DNA from: Adenophora triphylla var. japonica
Lineage: Eukaryota; Streptophyta; Magnoliopsida; Asterales; Campanulaceae
Assembly (NCBI GenBank): GCA_022495995.1
Contig: JAFEMH010000748.1
Coordinates: forward strand, 512,501-576,500
DNA length: 64,000 nt
Direction: 5' to 3'
The number at the start of each line of letters is the position of its first letter. Within the stretch, counting starts at the first letter, position 1. The translations under genes and the position numbers were made by a program. The notes under the pieces are model-generated. The model was not told where the DNA came from, searched no databases, and worked only from the letters and a program-made list of their open reading frames with translations. Below are positions 22,486 through 33,938 of the stretch, one piece after another.

Positions 22486-22522
22486 CTACGTTCCCCTGAC
22501 TAGAGGGCTCAGTCTCGCGTAG
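22486..22522 (-). other. CTACG/CGTAG covarying hairpin, element D, after pol
   Basis: Read on the minus strand: GAACTACG, GACTGAGCCCT, loop, AGGGGAACGTAGGCAACC. The outer stem CTACG/CGTAG encloses an inner CCCT/AGGG stem. It lies just beyond the end of the integrase remnant, as in C and F. Confidence 0.7.
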
Positions 22523-22566
22523 TTCGACACTACATGGAGTGCCAAGAGCTGCACAGTTGTTCTTCT

Positions 22567-23880
22567 TTAGGCGAAGTATCTGCGAAGTTTCCTTCCGTTG
22601 ACCGGATTTATGAAGGGATTGCCGTCTAGGTCTGCCGCCTTCATGGCGCCTCCGGAGAAGATCTTTTGTACCACGAAAGGGCCGATCCATGTGGGTTCCC
22701 ATTTTCCCAAAGTGGGTTGGTTCGAGTGGGAGGCTTTTCTTGAGTACAAGGTCGCCTTCCCCGATGTCTCGGGGTTTGACTTTCTTGTCGAAAGCTCTAG
22801 CCATCCCGCTTTGATAGGCTCGGACGTGTTCCATGGCCTTTAGTCGTTGCTCGTCTAGCAGAGCCAATTCGTCGTGTCGGCTTCGGAGCCATTCAACTTC
22901 GTTGATGTCATTTTCCAAAGAAGACTCGGAGCGAGGGAATTTCTAGCTCGACGGGAAGGACTCGCTTCCATCCCGTATGTCGTGGCAAATGGGGTTTCTC
23001 CCGTGGCCGTTTCGACCGATGTGCGGTAGCCCCAAAGTGCAAGGTGCAGCTTCTCGGGCCAATCTCGTCCTCGGGTGGTCATTTTTCGGATGATCCGTTC
23101 GAGGGTTTTGTTTGCCGCTTCCACGGCGCCGTTTGTTTGTGGCCTGTAGGGAGAAGATTTGTGGCGTGTGATCTTGAATTCAGCCGCCAGCCTCTGTCGA
23201 ATTCCCCTTCGAAGTGTGAACCATTGTCCGATATGACCTCATTTGGGATGCCGTATCGGCAGATGATGTTTTCCTTGAGGAAATGCGCGACCTTCTTGGA
23301 GGTGAGTACCTTGTAGGACTTGGCTTCGACCCATTTGGTGAAGTAGTCGATGGCTACTAAGATGAACTCGCGACCGTTGCCGCCCGGCGAAGCGATTTTC
23401 CCGATGACGTCAATTCCCAAGTGGCAAAGGGCCAAGGTGTAGTCATGCAAGAGAGATCGTGGGGCGGCAGATGATTGAGGTTGGAGAACCGCTGGCACTT
23501 GTCGCAGCCTTTCGGACAAAGTGGATGCAATCCGCCTCCATGGAGATCCAGAGTAGCCCATCCCGAGAATGATTTGCATCGTGGCTCTAGCGTTCATGTG
23601 GGGACCGCAAGCCCCATTGTGGACTTCGTTCATGAACTTGTTTGCTTCTTCTTGGCTGATGCAGCGTAGGAGTGGCCCATGGTAGCGTTTCTTGTATAGC
23701 ATGTCCTCAAGGATGACGAAGTGAGAGGCGAGGCGTTTTAGGGCCATGATGCTCTTGGTTTTGACCCCTCCTGTGTGTGGGTCTTCCTTGTTCATGAAGG
23801 TGGTTTCCCCGCTCTTGAGGTATTGGAAAATCTGGTTTGGCCGGAAATGGCGTCGGACTTGCGTCTCTTTGGCTCTTCAA
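22567..23880 (-). pseudogene. Element D integrase, fused by deletion to pre-RT segment
   Basis: Minus-strand pieces 23795-23079, 23124-22855 and 22918-22436 carry the zinc-finger end (EVHNGACGPHMNARATM), core residues in LGIDVIGKI, ISDNGSHFEG and the region before it, and the C-terminal RAFDKKVKPRDI. In C, about 2 kb of RT and RNase H separates the VNLG/ETQIG segment from NQIFQYLK. In D these two segments are joined at about 23840. Frameshifts break the rest. Confidence 0.85.
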
Positions 23881-25516
23881 AGAATCTTGCAAATCGTTGT
23901 GATTAAAACCTTCTCGGCAGCTTGGGCCCGATTTTTCTCTCGTTTGACAACATGCTTAAATGTTTGCTTAATGTATTGTTCGTTTAATGTGTCTGCTTCT
24001 TTATCAAGTGAATCGTTATTAACTGTTTGTGTGTTAGTTAATTTATCAGTTGTTAAAGATGCAATGAGAGGATACTCGGAAAGATCGAGGCATTCATTAA
24101 GAGCATACGGGAATACATTATTGGCAATGAGTTCGTAATCTTCTGGCGTGAGGCCATCGATGACTCGAGAGACTCAAATTCAAAGCTAATGGACTCGTGG
24201 ATGAGTTTTGACACTAGACTCTAGGACTCGAGGGTCGACCAAGTTGTTCGATCATGTCCTTTTTGGGCAATGGGTCCCAGAAGGTGGCCCAGCTTATTGA
24301 GTGGCAAATGAGCCCGATAGGAGATGGGGCTTGAAAGGCTTTATGTCACCGTTCCCGATCATTGCTATCACAGAGTTATCGAAACAAAATCGATTAGATC
24401 TCGGCATCTCGATTTCTTCTTTGAAGAGTGTGGAGCAGCCGCTCGTCCCAAGCATCGTCTCGCGGAGTCTTTTGCTTTTGTCTTGGGCATTACTAGCTCG
24501 AATGCGCACTCGTCCCGCTTGTTGAAGGCAGGAGTGTTGACAGAGAGTTTTTCGAGTTCTTCTCGCCAAAGAGGGGGTTTTCCCGAACCAAAATTCATTG
24601 TGAATAGTGGTGGTCATGGATCCCAAGAGAGGCGGTGTGTCGAGAAATGCTCTTCGGACGGGGTTTGGCTTGAGGCCTCCGAATCTTGCCAGGTTCTCGC
24701 TGGAGCTTGTCCATGGTTGTCGGCCGCCTTTGTTTGGCGCCGATCGCCCTGTTCCTTTTCGGATCTTCTTCCAAGTTGCCTACCTTCTTCAGGAAGTACT
24801 TGGTCATGTCGAAGCTGTAAGGATGAAGGTCGGAGATTGCGTGTATGCCTCTTTTGTTATCTGCGGAGCGTTTTCGTGCAGCTCGCTTGTCCTCCGCAAT
24901 GTGTTCGGGAGTAGGAGAGTATCCTGTGTCGTGTGGTATTCTGTTCTTTGATATTGATGATCCGTTGGGTGCCCCGATGGCGTTTTCCTAAACCGAGCCC
25001 CTGGATGTAGTTCATGTGCTTCATCATTTTCATCGGGGGAGGGATCTTGTCCCAAATCAAAGGCAGGTCTATGTGGCATACCTGGGCCTTTGGGCTTTCG
25101 ATGGTGAACCCTGTTAGCATCATGCCATCATCGTCGGGTTTGATCTCTAAGATCGGGACGCCGTTTGTGTCGATCCTTTCGGTGACTACACTATCGCCGT
25201 AGATGATGGTTAGATCTGTTCCTTGGACGAACTTTACGCACTGATGGAGAGTGGATGCCACCCCATTGATCTGGTGTAGCCAAGGGCGTCCCAAAATGGC
25301 AGTGAATGTGATCGGGATGTCGATGACTTGGAAATCCATCGGGACCATTTGTTTTCCGAACCACAGGTTCAAGGTGGCTATTCCCAAGACTGGGCGGGAC
25401 GTTGAGTCGTATGCCTTGATTGCCTGAGTCGAGGGCTTTAGATCAGTCGCTTTGATCCCTAGCAAATCCATCATTTTGGCTGGAAGGACGTTCATGGATG
25501 ATCCCCCATCTACCAA
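23881..25516 (-). pseudogene. Element D protease and pre-RT segment (broken)
   Basis: The open piece 25516-24857 (minus) starts at the active site with VDGGSSMNVLPAKM, runs through ITFTAILGRPWLHQINGVAS and ends in a G-patch-like NYIQGLGLGK near 25000. It is closely related to the same region of element C, without the two stop codons C has after the LGRP motif. Downstream pieces to 23881 match the linker before RT in C but are frameshifted. Confidence 0.85.
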
Positions 25517-28027
25517 GACCCGTGGGAGACGACGCTCGTCCGCTTGAACTCATGTAGAGAGGCTCATTGTGGTCGCCCCCAAATTTTGGAAGGTCGAGCT
25601 CGTGAAGGTGATGATATTGCCGTAATTAACGTTGCCAATCATCTCGAACCGCTTCATCAGGTGTCACCGTGATGGGAACCATGGTCTCGGGCCAGTGCTT
25701 TCTTCCAACTTGAGCTTGTGCGGGTAAGATGAAGTGAGTAAGGACCAGAGCGAGATGTTGGCCCGAGTGCGCTGAGCCGTGTCAAGACAGGATCTTTAGC
25801 CTTTGGGTCCAAGATTTCACTTCTTTGGCGTAGGGTCCCTTTTCGCCCGTGGCTCAGTATGGCCGGGCCTTTGTCCGTCCGTGGAGGATTCACCGGGATT
25901 TGACCGAACGTGTCGTAACATTCACCTCTGGACCTATGGTTTTGCTTGTCTCTCCCATTTCGTAGTGGGAGGAGCCTCGATTGGCGTAAGGCCGATCGCG
26001 CATTTCAATTCGTTCACCGTCATAGCCTTTATCAAGCATCAATAGTGGCTTTGAGATCTTCCCAAGACAGGGGTTGGATTATCCGGACCTTCGGGCCTTC
26101 GGTGGCGGTGCGAAGCTCGTCCCACCTGATCATGGAGCGTACATTGCCATGGCCTTGTGCAGAGCTAGGCTTTGCTGAGTAGATGACATAGTAGTCAAAC
26201 TTTCCCGAGGGTTCTCCAAGGGTTCCGACCGTGGGATCACCGGATTCATACCTCTTTTTCAGTTTTTGTTGAGAAGATAGCTTCTTCTTCGTCGAGGACG
26301 GCCCTCGTTCATCGCATCCCGGAATTCCATTTCCGTGACAAGCACCGCAATCGCAGACGTCCCACCGTATGTGTTCGTTGCTCGCGGTGGTACCGGACCT
26401 CAGGAGGCCGGATGGGCGTGCTTTCCTCTCGGGAAGGTCTTGTGGCCTTACGTCATAACCGCATGGCTCGTATGAGGGTAACAGGTTGACTTCTCGGGAA
26501 ACAATGAGAGACGTTAGAGGCCGTAGGAGCAGCCATGACTTGGGAAGCCCCGTAGTCAGCGGCTAATGTTCCGAAGTGGTGCATGGCACCTTCGATCCAG
26601 CTTGTTTCTCACCTTGACGTTTCTCAATAGCCATGAGGATCTCGCCAAACTTCTTCCAATGTTGGGAAATTTCTTGGGGGTAAGGTCCCGTTCTCATCGT
26701 TGTTATCCACCGACTTGGCCATGGGAATCGACGGACCGTCCCGGTGACAGAGCCGGGAAGGAGGTAGGACCTTGCCGTTTTGACACTCGGGAGACGGGTT
26801 CCCTGTACTCTCGACCACTCTCTATTAGTCCGGAGGGGGTGACGGGCAAGGTTTAGACACGTGAATGGCCTAACGGGATAAAAGGGGAAAGCTCATGTGG
26901 CATGCGGTTTCCGTTTCTTTTATGATTTTTTTGTTGTTTTAATTTACTTAAAACATGTTTTCTCGTAATCCTAGGTAGGTTGGAAAAGATTTCTCTTCTT
27001 TTTCGCAACTATGCTAGATCCCGGGTCACTGAGACCATCTCTCGGCTATAAGCCCCTCGTTTTGCACCCGTATTTCGACATCCCAGGTGGACAAATGTGC
27101 GAGGGTCCTATAGGGCAAGCGGTTTCCACCGGCCTAAAAGAAAAATCGAACCTAAGGACCGAGCCTGCCATGTTCGTTTTGATGCGTTAGCCATGTGAAT
27201 AGTGAACCAAGCCGGCCACCGAGTCAAGATCGTGCCAAGCAGTTCGGCATGACCTTCTCTTTACTTGCTTGCGCAAGGGATCTCGTGACGTTAGGCGTTG
27301 GCCGGGTCATATTGTCATGGCCGACGTATCAAAGGCGTGATGACATGGTGTCATGTGAGCATGGATGTATATCCTGGACTAACATCGTTCTGGGTGTAGC
27401 TTCGGAAATCAAGATCGTGTCAAGATTTTAGCATGACCTTTCATTGCTTTGCTTGCGCAAGGGATCTTGAGTTCCGAGCCTTGACTCGAAAATGGCCGGC
27501 ATTGTATATGTATCCAGGCCGTATGACATGGACCGGGTAAAACCAACCGAGTCCGGGACAGAGTGTGACTCAAGACTCAAACGTGTGGTTGACGCTTGGC
27601 TAGGACGGGATGTTTGGAATGATCCCGCGCGCGTCCAAGAGGCCTAGGAAGACCAAACGGATCGCAACCGAGACCACTCCGGTTGAGGGTTGTAGTGTGC
27701 AGTATCCGAGGCAGAAGCGCGTAGCGTGCGGTGTAACCGAGGCAAAGAAGTGCGAGTAGAGTGCGGTGTAACCGAGGCAAAGAGGCGCGTAGCGTGCGGT
27801 CTCTAAAATTCTTTTTCTGAGTAAAACAGAAGTTTTTGAAGAATTTTAAATGTATGCACAGATGTATATTGATGCATTTTTTTTTGTATTTTCATTTTTT
27901 TTGTAAAATAAAAACGAAGCACGTGCACACACACACAACATTTAACGGAAGGGGTAAAATGAAAGTTTGACCCTCATCATTGTTTTAAAAATCTTTTGTT
28001 TTGTTTAAAAGTTTTTAAAACAAAATT
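25517..28027 (-). pseudogene. Element D gag region, heavily decayed
   Basis: On the minus strand short traces of the gag-protease linker are seen at 25657-25893, with the counterpart of the C segment KLKLEEALSK nearby. No continuous gag frame remains, and the capsid motifs of C are not recognisable. About 26880-28027 is leader sequence before gag with no gene visible. Confidence 0.6.
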
Positions 28028-28046
28028 GTCCCCAGCGGAGTCGCCA
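28028..28046 (-). other. Element D primer binding site (tRNA-Arg)
   Basis: On the minus strand TGGCGACTCCGCTGGGGAC follows the LTR end after a short spacer. It matches the complement of plant tRNA-Arg 3' end. This sets the minus orientation of D. Confidence 0.9.
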
Positions 28047-28048
28047 AC

Positions 28049-29457
28049 TGAAATAGCCCGGATCCGAGAGGCAGCGATGGATCGCGCCCCGGCATCTGGC
28101 ATTCGTGTCCCCCGCCTCGCAGCGGTTTCATTTCGTTGGTTGTGTCTCGCCGTTTGTTTTCGCATTTGTAGAGTCGCCACGCCGTTTTTATTAAGCCCAA
28201 AACATTGAAAAAGGGCATCGCTTAAAGATAATTTTAAACCGTTTTTGTGTGATGAGATTTTGAGTTCGGAGGTCGATGACTCTCGGAAGAGAATATTAGA
28301 ATATTAGAGCTCACCCGAGTCGCCTCGTAAAACGAGTCTTTCGTATACCCCTAATATCCTTTAAATGTTGTGTGTGTGTGTGTGTGTGTGCTTTTTAAAA
28401 ATGCATGTCAGATCGGATGTCTACATTGTATGCTATGTATGGAAATGTATTGAAATAGTGTAGGAAGGAAGCCTTACCAATGTTGGTTCGCGTCTGTCTT
28501 CCGCTGGGGAATAGTGTTTGAGGTCGGAGTAGCGTTCCTAGCGGATCGGGATTGCTTCGGGAGATGCCGGTTGTCCGCGTCGAGTTTCGGCGTGAGTTGA
28601 GGTTGCAGCCGCGTCCGGCAGGTTCGGCGTGTGTGGGGATCATCGGGATCGCTCGGCGCAGGTTCGGCGTGCGTTGTGGTGGCGGTGGAGTCACTCTGCG
28701 TAGTTTCGGCGTGGTTTGAGATTGTCGGTTTGACTCGGAAAGAGCCGGACACCGTGGAAAGACTGTGCAAGGTCTCGAGTACCACGAGGGGCCTCGTAGT
28801 ACCTCGAGAGTGCCTCTGGCAGCGCGGAGCGTCTCGGGAGCGCTGGAGAGGCTTCTGAGCACCACGAGGGGCTCTAAGGCCTCTAAGGATCCGAAAGGGG
28901 CCGGGAATGCCTCGGAAGGACTTAGAGGGGAAGCCAGAAGGCCTAGGGAGGAAGAGAGAAGTGGGAGGTGTGTGAAAATGAGGAGGGGGAGCCCTCTATT
29001 TATAGTGCCAGATTAGGTGCAAGAAGGTCCGTACGGACCTCCCTGGTAATCCAGACTTTTGGTTTTCCTCGATTTGAGGGAATCTGTGATGATGGAGGAA
29101 TATTTGCAATTATGATGTTCCCTGTGCAATAAGGTCCGTACGGACCAAGTTGACATGCAAAGAGGTCCGTACGGACCAACTCTGCAGGGAGGTAATCATT
29201 TTCCCCGGGATTTGAGGGAATATTGTGGACTTTAAGAAGATTCAGTAATTATTAAAGCAAAGAGGTCCGTACGGACCATTATTGCTTTTCCAATTTCCTG
29301 AAAATTCCCAAAAGGTCCTTTTGTCCCTTTATCCCGTAAAGGCTCCTCCCTTGGTTTGGCTGGGGTTTTGAGAGGGTTTTGAGTGCTAGGGGTCGTCGAG
29401 ACTGCGTTGATGAGTCTGCGATGTTTCCCGTGTGTGATCCAGATTGGGGTATTTACA
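28049..29457 (-). repeat. Element D 5' LTR (1409 bp)
   Basis: This copy pairs with 17738-19158. TATAAATA (minus) is at 28997-29004, with the four GGTCCGTACGGACC palindromes above it. Most of its length is nearly identical to the partner, but the G+C-rich segment about 28260-28900 differs by many 1-3 base indels. Confidence 0.92.
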
Positions 29458-29462
29458 AGAAG

Positions 29463-32400
29463 TACCTACAGAAGAGGCGTTCGCGACTAAGGAGCCGAAT
29501 GATTTGATTGACTTTTCCTCTGATAGCGAGGTGGTGGCTATGTTAGAATTCGAAAAGGAGCCAGATGTGGAGCTAAACAGGTTGGAGACTCGCGCAGAGA
29601 GACCGCATGCACTGGACTTCGTTCCGAGGACCGGTCACCGACAGGGAGACTATGATTGGAAAGCTTGGGCTCAAGCCTCGTCCTTGTCCCTCCGAGTCTA
29701 AATTTGTTCCTCGGGTCTTGGGTCGGTCTCCTGAATCTCTTGTTATTGAATTCGAGTCTTCTGATCGGTCCGATGTCCTCACGACAGAAAACCGTCTTCG
29801 AGTTGTAAACACTGTTTTTCCCTATGCTTTGAATAAAATGGTTGACCTTTCTGAGTATCCCGTGATTGCAAATCTAACAATTGAACGCTTAACAAAAAAT
29901 AATCATCAAGATTTAAAAATAATTAAGCCTAATTCAATTGAAGATGATGCAGACTTAATAGATGAGCAAATTTTAGAAAATGATTCAAAGCAGGTTTGCG
30001 ACAAAAAGGAAAGCCGGGCCCAAGCTGCCGACGAGGTATTGACAACGGTGAACCTGGGAACAGCCGAAGAATCCAAAGAAACGCAGATCGGTAGCTTCTT
30101 CTCCGGAGATGAACGGGTTGCCCTGATTGAATTGCTTAAAGAATATATGGACGTCTTTGCTTGGTCCTACAAAGATATGCCTGGGCTGGATACTTCTATC
30201 GTAGAGCACCGGATTCCTCTAGATCCAGAAATTAAGCCGATCAAGCAGAAGTTGAGGCAAATAAAACCTGAGTGGTCCTTGCAGGTGAAAGAAGAAATTG
30301 AAAAACTCCTACGGGTAGGCTTCATCAAAGTAATTGAATATCCGACTTGGTTGGCAAACATTGTAACAGTCACGAAAGCAAACGGAAAAGTTCGGGTCTG
30401 CGTAGATTTCCGAGATCTCAATAAGGCTAGTCCCAAAGATGACTTCCCTTTGCCCAAAATTGACATGCTAGTGGATGCAACCGCAAACTTCGAGGTCAAG
30501 TCCTTCGTTGATGGTTTCGCGGGTTACAATCAGATCAAAATGGCTGAGGAAGATCAGGACAAGACAAATAAGCGTTTACAACTCCATGGGGTACTTATTG
30601 TTACACAGTAATGCCGTTTGGACTGAAGAATGCTAGGGCTACCTATCAGAGAGCCGTCACTACCCTGTTTCACGACATGATCCACAAGGAGATTGAAGTG
30701 TATGTAGATGATATGATTATTTACTCGAAAGGGTCAGATGGACAGCATTTCATTGATTTCAGGAAATTCTTCAACAGACTCCGAGAGCACTCCATAAGAC
30801 TAAATCCGGCCAAGTGCACCTTTGGGGTTATTCGAGGTAAAGTCCTAGGGTATATGGTCACAGAGCGCGGCATCGAAGTAGATCCCAGAAAGGTTAAGGC
30901 AATCATCGAGATGAAGCCGCCCAGAACTGTCTCCGAGGTGAAAGGATTCATGGGTCGATTACAGTACATCAGCAAATTTGTCAACCAACTGACCTCCATG
31001 TGTGAGCCTATCTTCAAGCTACTAAAGAAGAACCAGGAAGTGGTTTGGAACGAGGAATGCCAACTGGCCTTTGAGAGGATCAAAGCTTACCTTGTCAATC
31101 CTCCCATTCTCTGTCCGCCTCACGGAAGCAAGCCTTTACTGCTATATTTGACGGTCACAGACACAGCTACTGGGGCTATGCTAGCACAAGAGAAGAAGGA
31201 TTCAAAGATTGAGAATGCCATATACTTTGTTAGCCGCAAATTCCAAGGTAGTGAGTTAAATTACTCTGCCCTCGAGAAGACATGCGCAGCACTGGTCTGG
31301 GTGGTCGGAAAGCTAAAGCAATATATGCTATCCCACACTGTACACTTGGTCTCCAAGATGGACCCAATCAGATATCTGTTCCAAGGTGACAGAGGTAACA
31401 TCTCTACCAGATTGGCAAAGTGGACTTTCTTCTTGGCTGAGTTTGATATCAAATATGTGATCCGGAAATCAATCAAAGGGCAGGCTTTGGCGGATCAGTT
31501 GGCTGACTTCCCCAGTACAGAAGCCCGAGGACCAGATCTCCAATTTCCAGACGAGGGGATTCTTACTATAGAAAACGGCAACCGGTGGCAGTTATTCTTT
31601 GATGGAGCAGCAAACAAAAGAGGTAATGGCATCGGGATGGTACTAGTAGATCTGAACGACATGCATACCCCCATAGCTATCAAGTTGAACTACTCGGTTA
31701 CTAACAATGCCGCCGAGTACGAAGCTTGCATAGCTGGCCTAGAGGCTGCCCTCGAGCGACATGTGGAAGAGTTAGAAGTGTTCGGTGATTCCCAATTGAT
31801 AATCAATCAGGCCGCCAACAAATGGAAAATTATAGATCCATGTCTCCAGAAGTACCATGCTTACATTGAAGAGATCGTCGGTCAATTCAAGGAAGTGTCA
31901 TTCCAGTTCCTGCCACGAGACAAGAATAGATTTGCCGATGCCCTAGCTACTCTGGACTCTTTGGTAGAAATCCCAGAAGGAAAGTCGATCAAACCGTTCA
32001 GGGTCGGTAGGCGAGAAAATCCTGCATATTGTTGTGACATTGAGATCGAAACCGTCAGTGAGCCGTGGTACAACCAGATCTTTCAATATCTCAAGCATGG
32101 CGAAGCATCCTTCCCTGTTGACAAAGAAGGAGACTTAAAAGGTGTTCATGCCAAAAGCTTGCAAGCTTTAAAGAGACTATCAGCACAGTACGTCATACTT
32201 GGCAATGAATTATGGAAGAAAAGGGAAGGTTGCCCACTCCTACTTTGTATCAGCAAGGAAAAGGCCCAAAGAGTAATAGAAGATGTTCATAACGGTGCCT
32301 GCGGACCTCATATGAACGCTCGATCACTCATGCATAGCATCATCAGACTGGGTTACTTCTGGATTACTATGGAGACGGACTGCATCCAGTTCGTGCAGAC

Positions 32401-33337
32401 TTGTGATAAATGCCAGCGATTCTCCAACCTGAACCACATCCCTCCTCATGACCTTTATTGTATGACAACTCCGTGGCCCTTCGCAACATGGGGAATTGAT
32501 GTCATTGGAAAAATAACTCCGCCCGGGAGCAATGGACATTCGTTTGTATTGGTTGCAGTAGATTACTTCATAAAGTGGGTAGAAGCTGGGTCTTACAAAG
32601 TGCTCACAGCCAAGAAGGTCGCTCGCTTCATAAAGGAAAAGATCTTCTGCCGCTACGGAGTCCCAAATGAAGTTATTTCTGACAATGGAACCCATTTCGA
32701 AGGAGAAACTGATCGATTACTCACTGAATACAGGGTCAAGCGCCATAAATCCTCACCATACAGACCGCAGACGAACGGTGCTGTTGAAGCTGCCAATAAG
32801 AACTTGGAAAGAATCATAAAGAAAATGGCCGAACGAGGGCGAGACTGGCCAGAGAAGCTGCATTTAGCATTATGGGGCTACCGCACTTCAATTCGGACTG
32901 CCACCGGTGCAACTCCATACGCTCTGACTTACGGAATGGAGGCTGTTATGCCCATTGAATTAGAGATTCCATCCCTCAGGGTTCTGCTCGAGAATGAGGT
33001 GAATGAGATTGAATGGCTCCAAAGTCGATACAATGAATTGGCTCTGTTAGACGAACGCAGACTAAAAGCCATGGAGCATAACCGGGCGTACCAGAGAAGA
33101 ATGGCCCGTGCCTTTGACAAGAAAGTAAAACCCAGGGACATCAAGGTTGGCGATCTGGTTCTTAAGATGAAGCCTTCAAATCAGAACAGTGCGTTGGGAA
33201 AATGGGCACCTGTTTGGGTCGGACCATTTCTAGTGAAGAAAATATTCTCCGGAGGAGCTATGCAACTGACAGATTTGGATGGCAACCCATTTCTGCACCC
33301 CGTCAACGGCGACAAGTTGCGGAGGTATTATGTATGA
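29463..33337 (+). pseudogene. Element C RT, two RNase H domains and integrase (nearly complete, frame broken once in RT)
   Basis: The polymerase begins in the frame 29607-30611 with VCVDFRDLNKASPKDD and SFVDGFAGYNQIK. A short insertion near 30568 shifts the frame just before MPFGLKNA, so RT is split. The second piece, 30611-33337 (908 residues), holds the catalytic YVDD at 30701-30712, the gypsy RNase H, the archaeal-type RNase H (FFDGAANKRG, NNAAEYEA, GDSQLI, ADALATL) typical of Tat elements, and integrase. Integrase shows the zinc-finger CDKCQRF, core WGIDVIG, SDNGTHFEG and NGAVEAANK, and a C-terminal GPY-like end (WVGPFLVKKIF). It is the best preserved pol of the C/D/F group. Confidence 0.93.
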
Positions 33338-33938
33338 TCGAGTCTTTTCCCCTCTATAAAAAAATAAAGAAAAAAAATAATAATAATAAAAATAAAGGCG
33401 CAACAAAATTGTCCCAGATGAGACTGAAAACCTCTCAAAAGGCAGTCCATGTAAAAATAAGGGACGTGCCCGGTGCTAAAGAATATACCCAGCTAGACCG
33501 AAAACCCTAAAAAGGGCGGTCTAGGTAAAAAATAGGGTTGCACCATGTCCCCCCTTCTATCTTCCCCTTTCTTAAACACAAAAGTCGATAGAGTCGAACT
33601 ACGGAGACCTGAGCCCCTTAGTTCTCTTACAAAAGGGGAACGTAGGCAACCACTTATGGTTCGGTCTAAAACTGCTGCAAAAATCTCTCCTCCTGCTAAA
33701 ATGTGTTTTGATTACAGTTCCAAAGCTTTTCAAAAGGTTCATGTGGAGTTAATATTATTGTTGATGAGTTCAAGCACGGCCTACTTTTGACTCAAACAAC
33801 TTGCCATGAATAAAAGCAATAAATTTTCGACATCTATCAAGTCTGCATTAAGCAATCAAAGGGTACTCAATTTCCATACAAATAATTCCTACTCTCAAAA
33901 CACAAAATAAAAGAGTCCCCTGTCTCTCAGAAAAGTGT
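33338..33938 (+). other. Element C region between pol and antisense gene
   Basis: No gene. A poly(A)-rich run (33356-33396) is followed by repeated words AGACCGAAAACC and by the hairpin at 33599-33645. The sequence then leads to the 3' end of the antisense gene. Confidence 0.7.
33599..33645 (+). other. CTACG/CGTAG covarying hairpin, element C, after pol
   Basis: Outer stem CTACG (33599-33603) pairs with CGTAG (33641-33645); inner stem CCCCTT (33614-33619) pairs with AAGGGG (33633-33638). The context is GACCTGAG before and GCAACC plus GGTTCGGTCTAA after, shared with D and F. Confidence 0.75.

Larger units (their letters stand above)
17738..29457 (-). mobile_element. Element D: Tat/Ogre-like element lacking RT and RNase H, nested in C
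   Basis: D lies between AGAAG duplications (17733-17737 and 29458-29462). On the minus strand its 5' LTR is 28049-29457 and its 3' LTR 17738-19158. The tRNA-Arg primer site is at 28028-28046. Leftward from it come a heavily broken gag, protease, a short pre-RT segment, then directly integrase; RT and both RNase H domains are missing. A 3.3-kb 3' untranslated region rich in tandem arrays follows. D therefore depended on proteins from a relative such as C or F. Confidence 0.92.

Noticed and set aside
29607..29812. Short frames on the opposite strand of RT and integrase
   Set aside because: They are shadows of the real pol frame with no codon or domain support.
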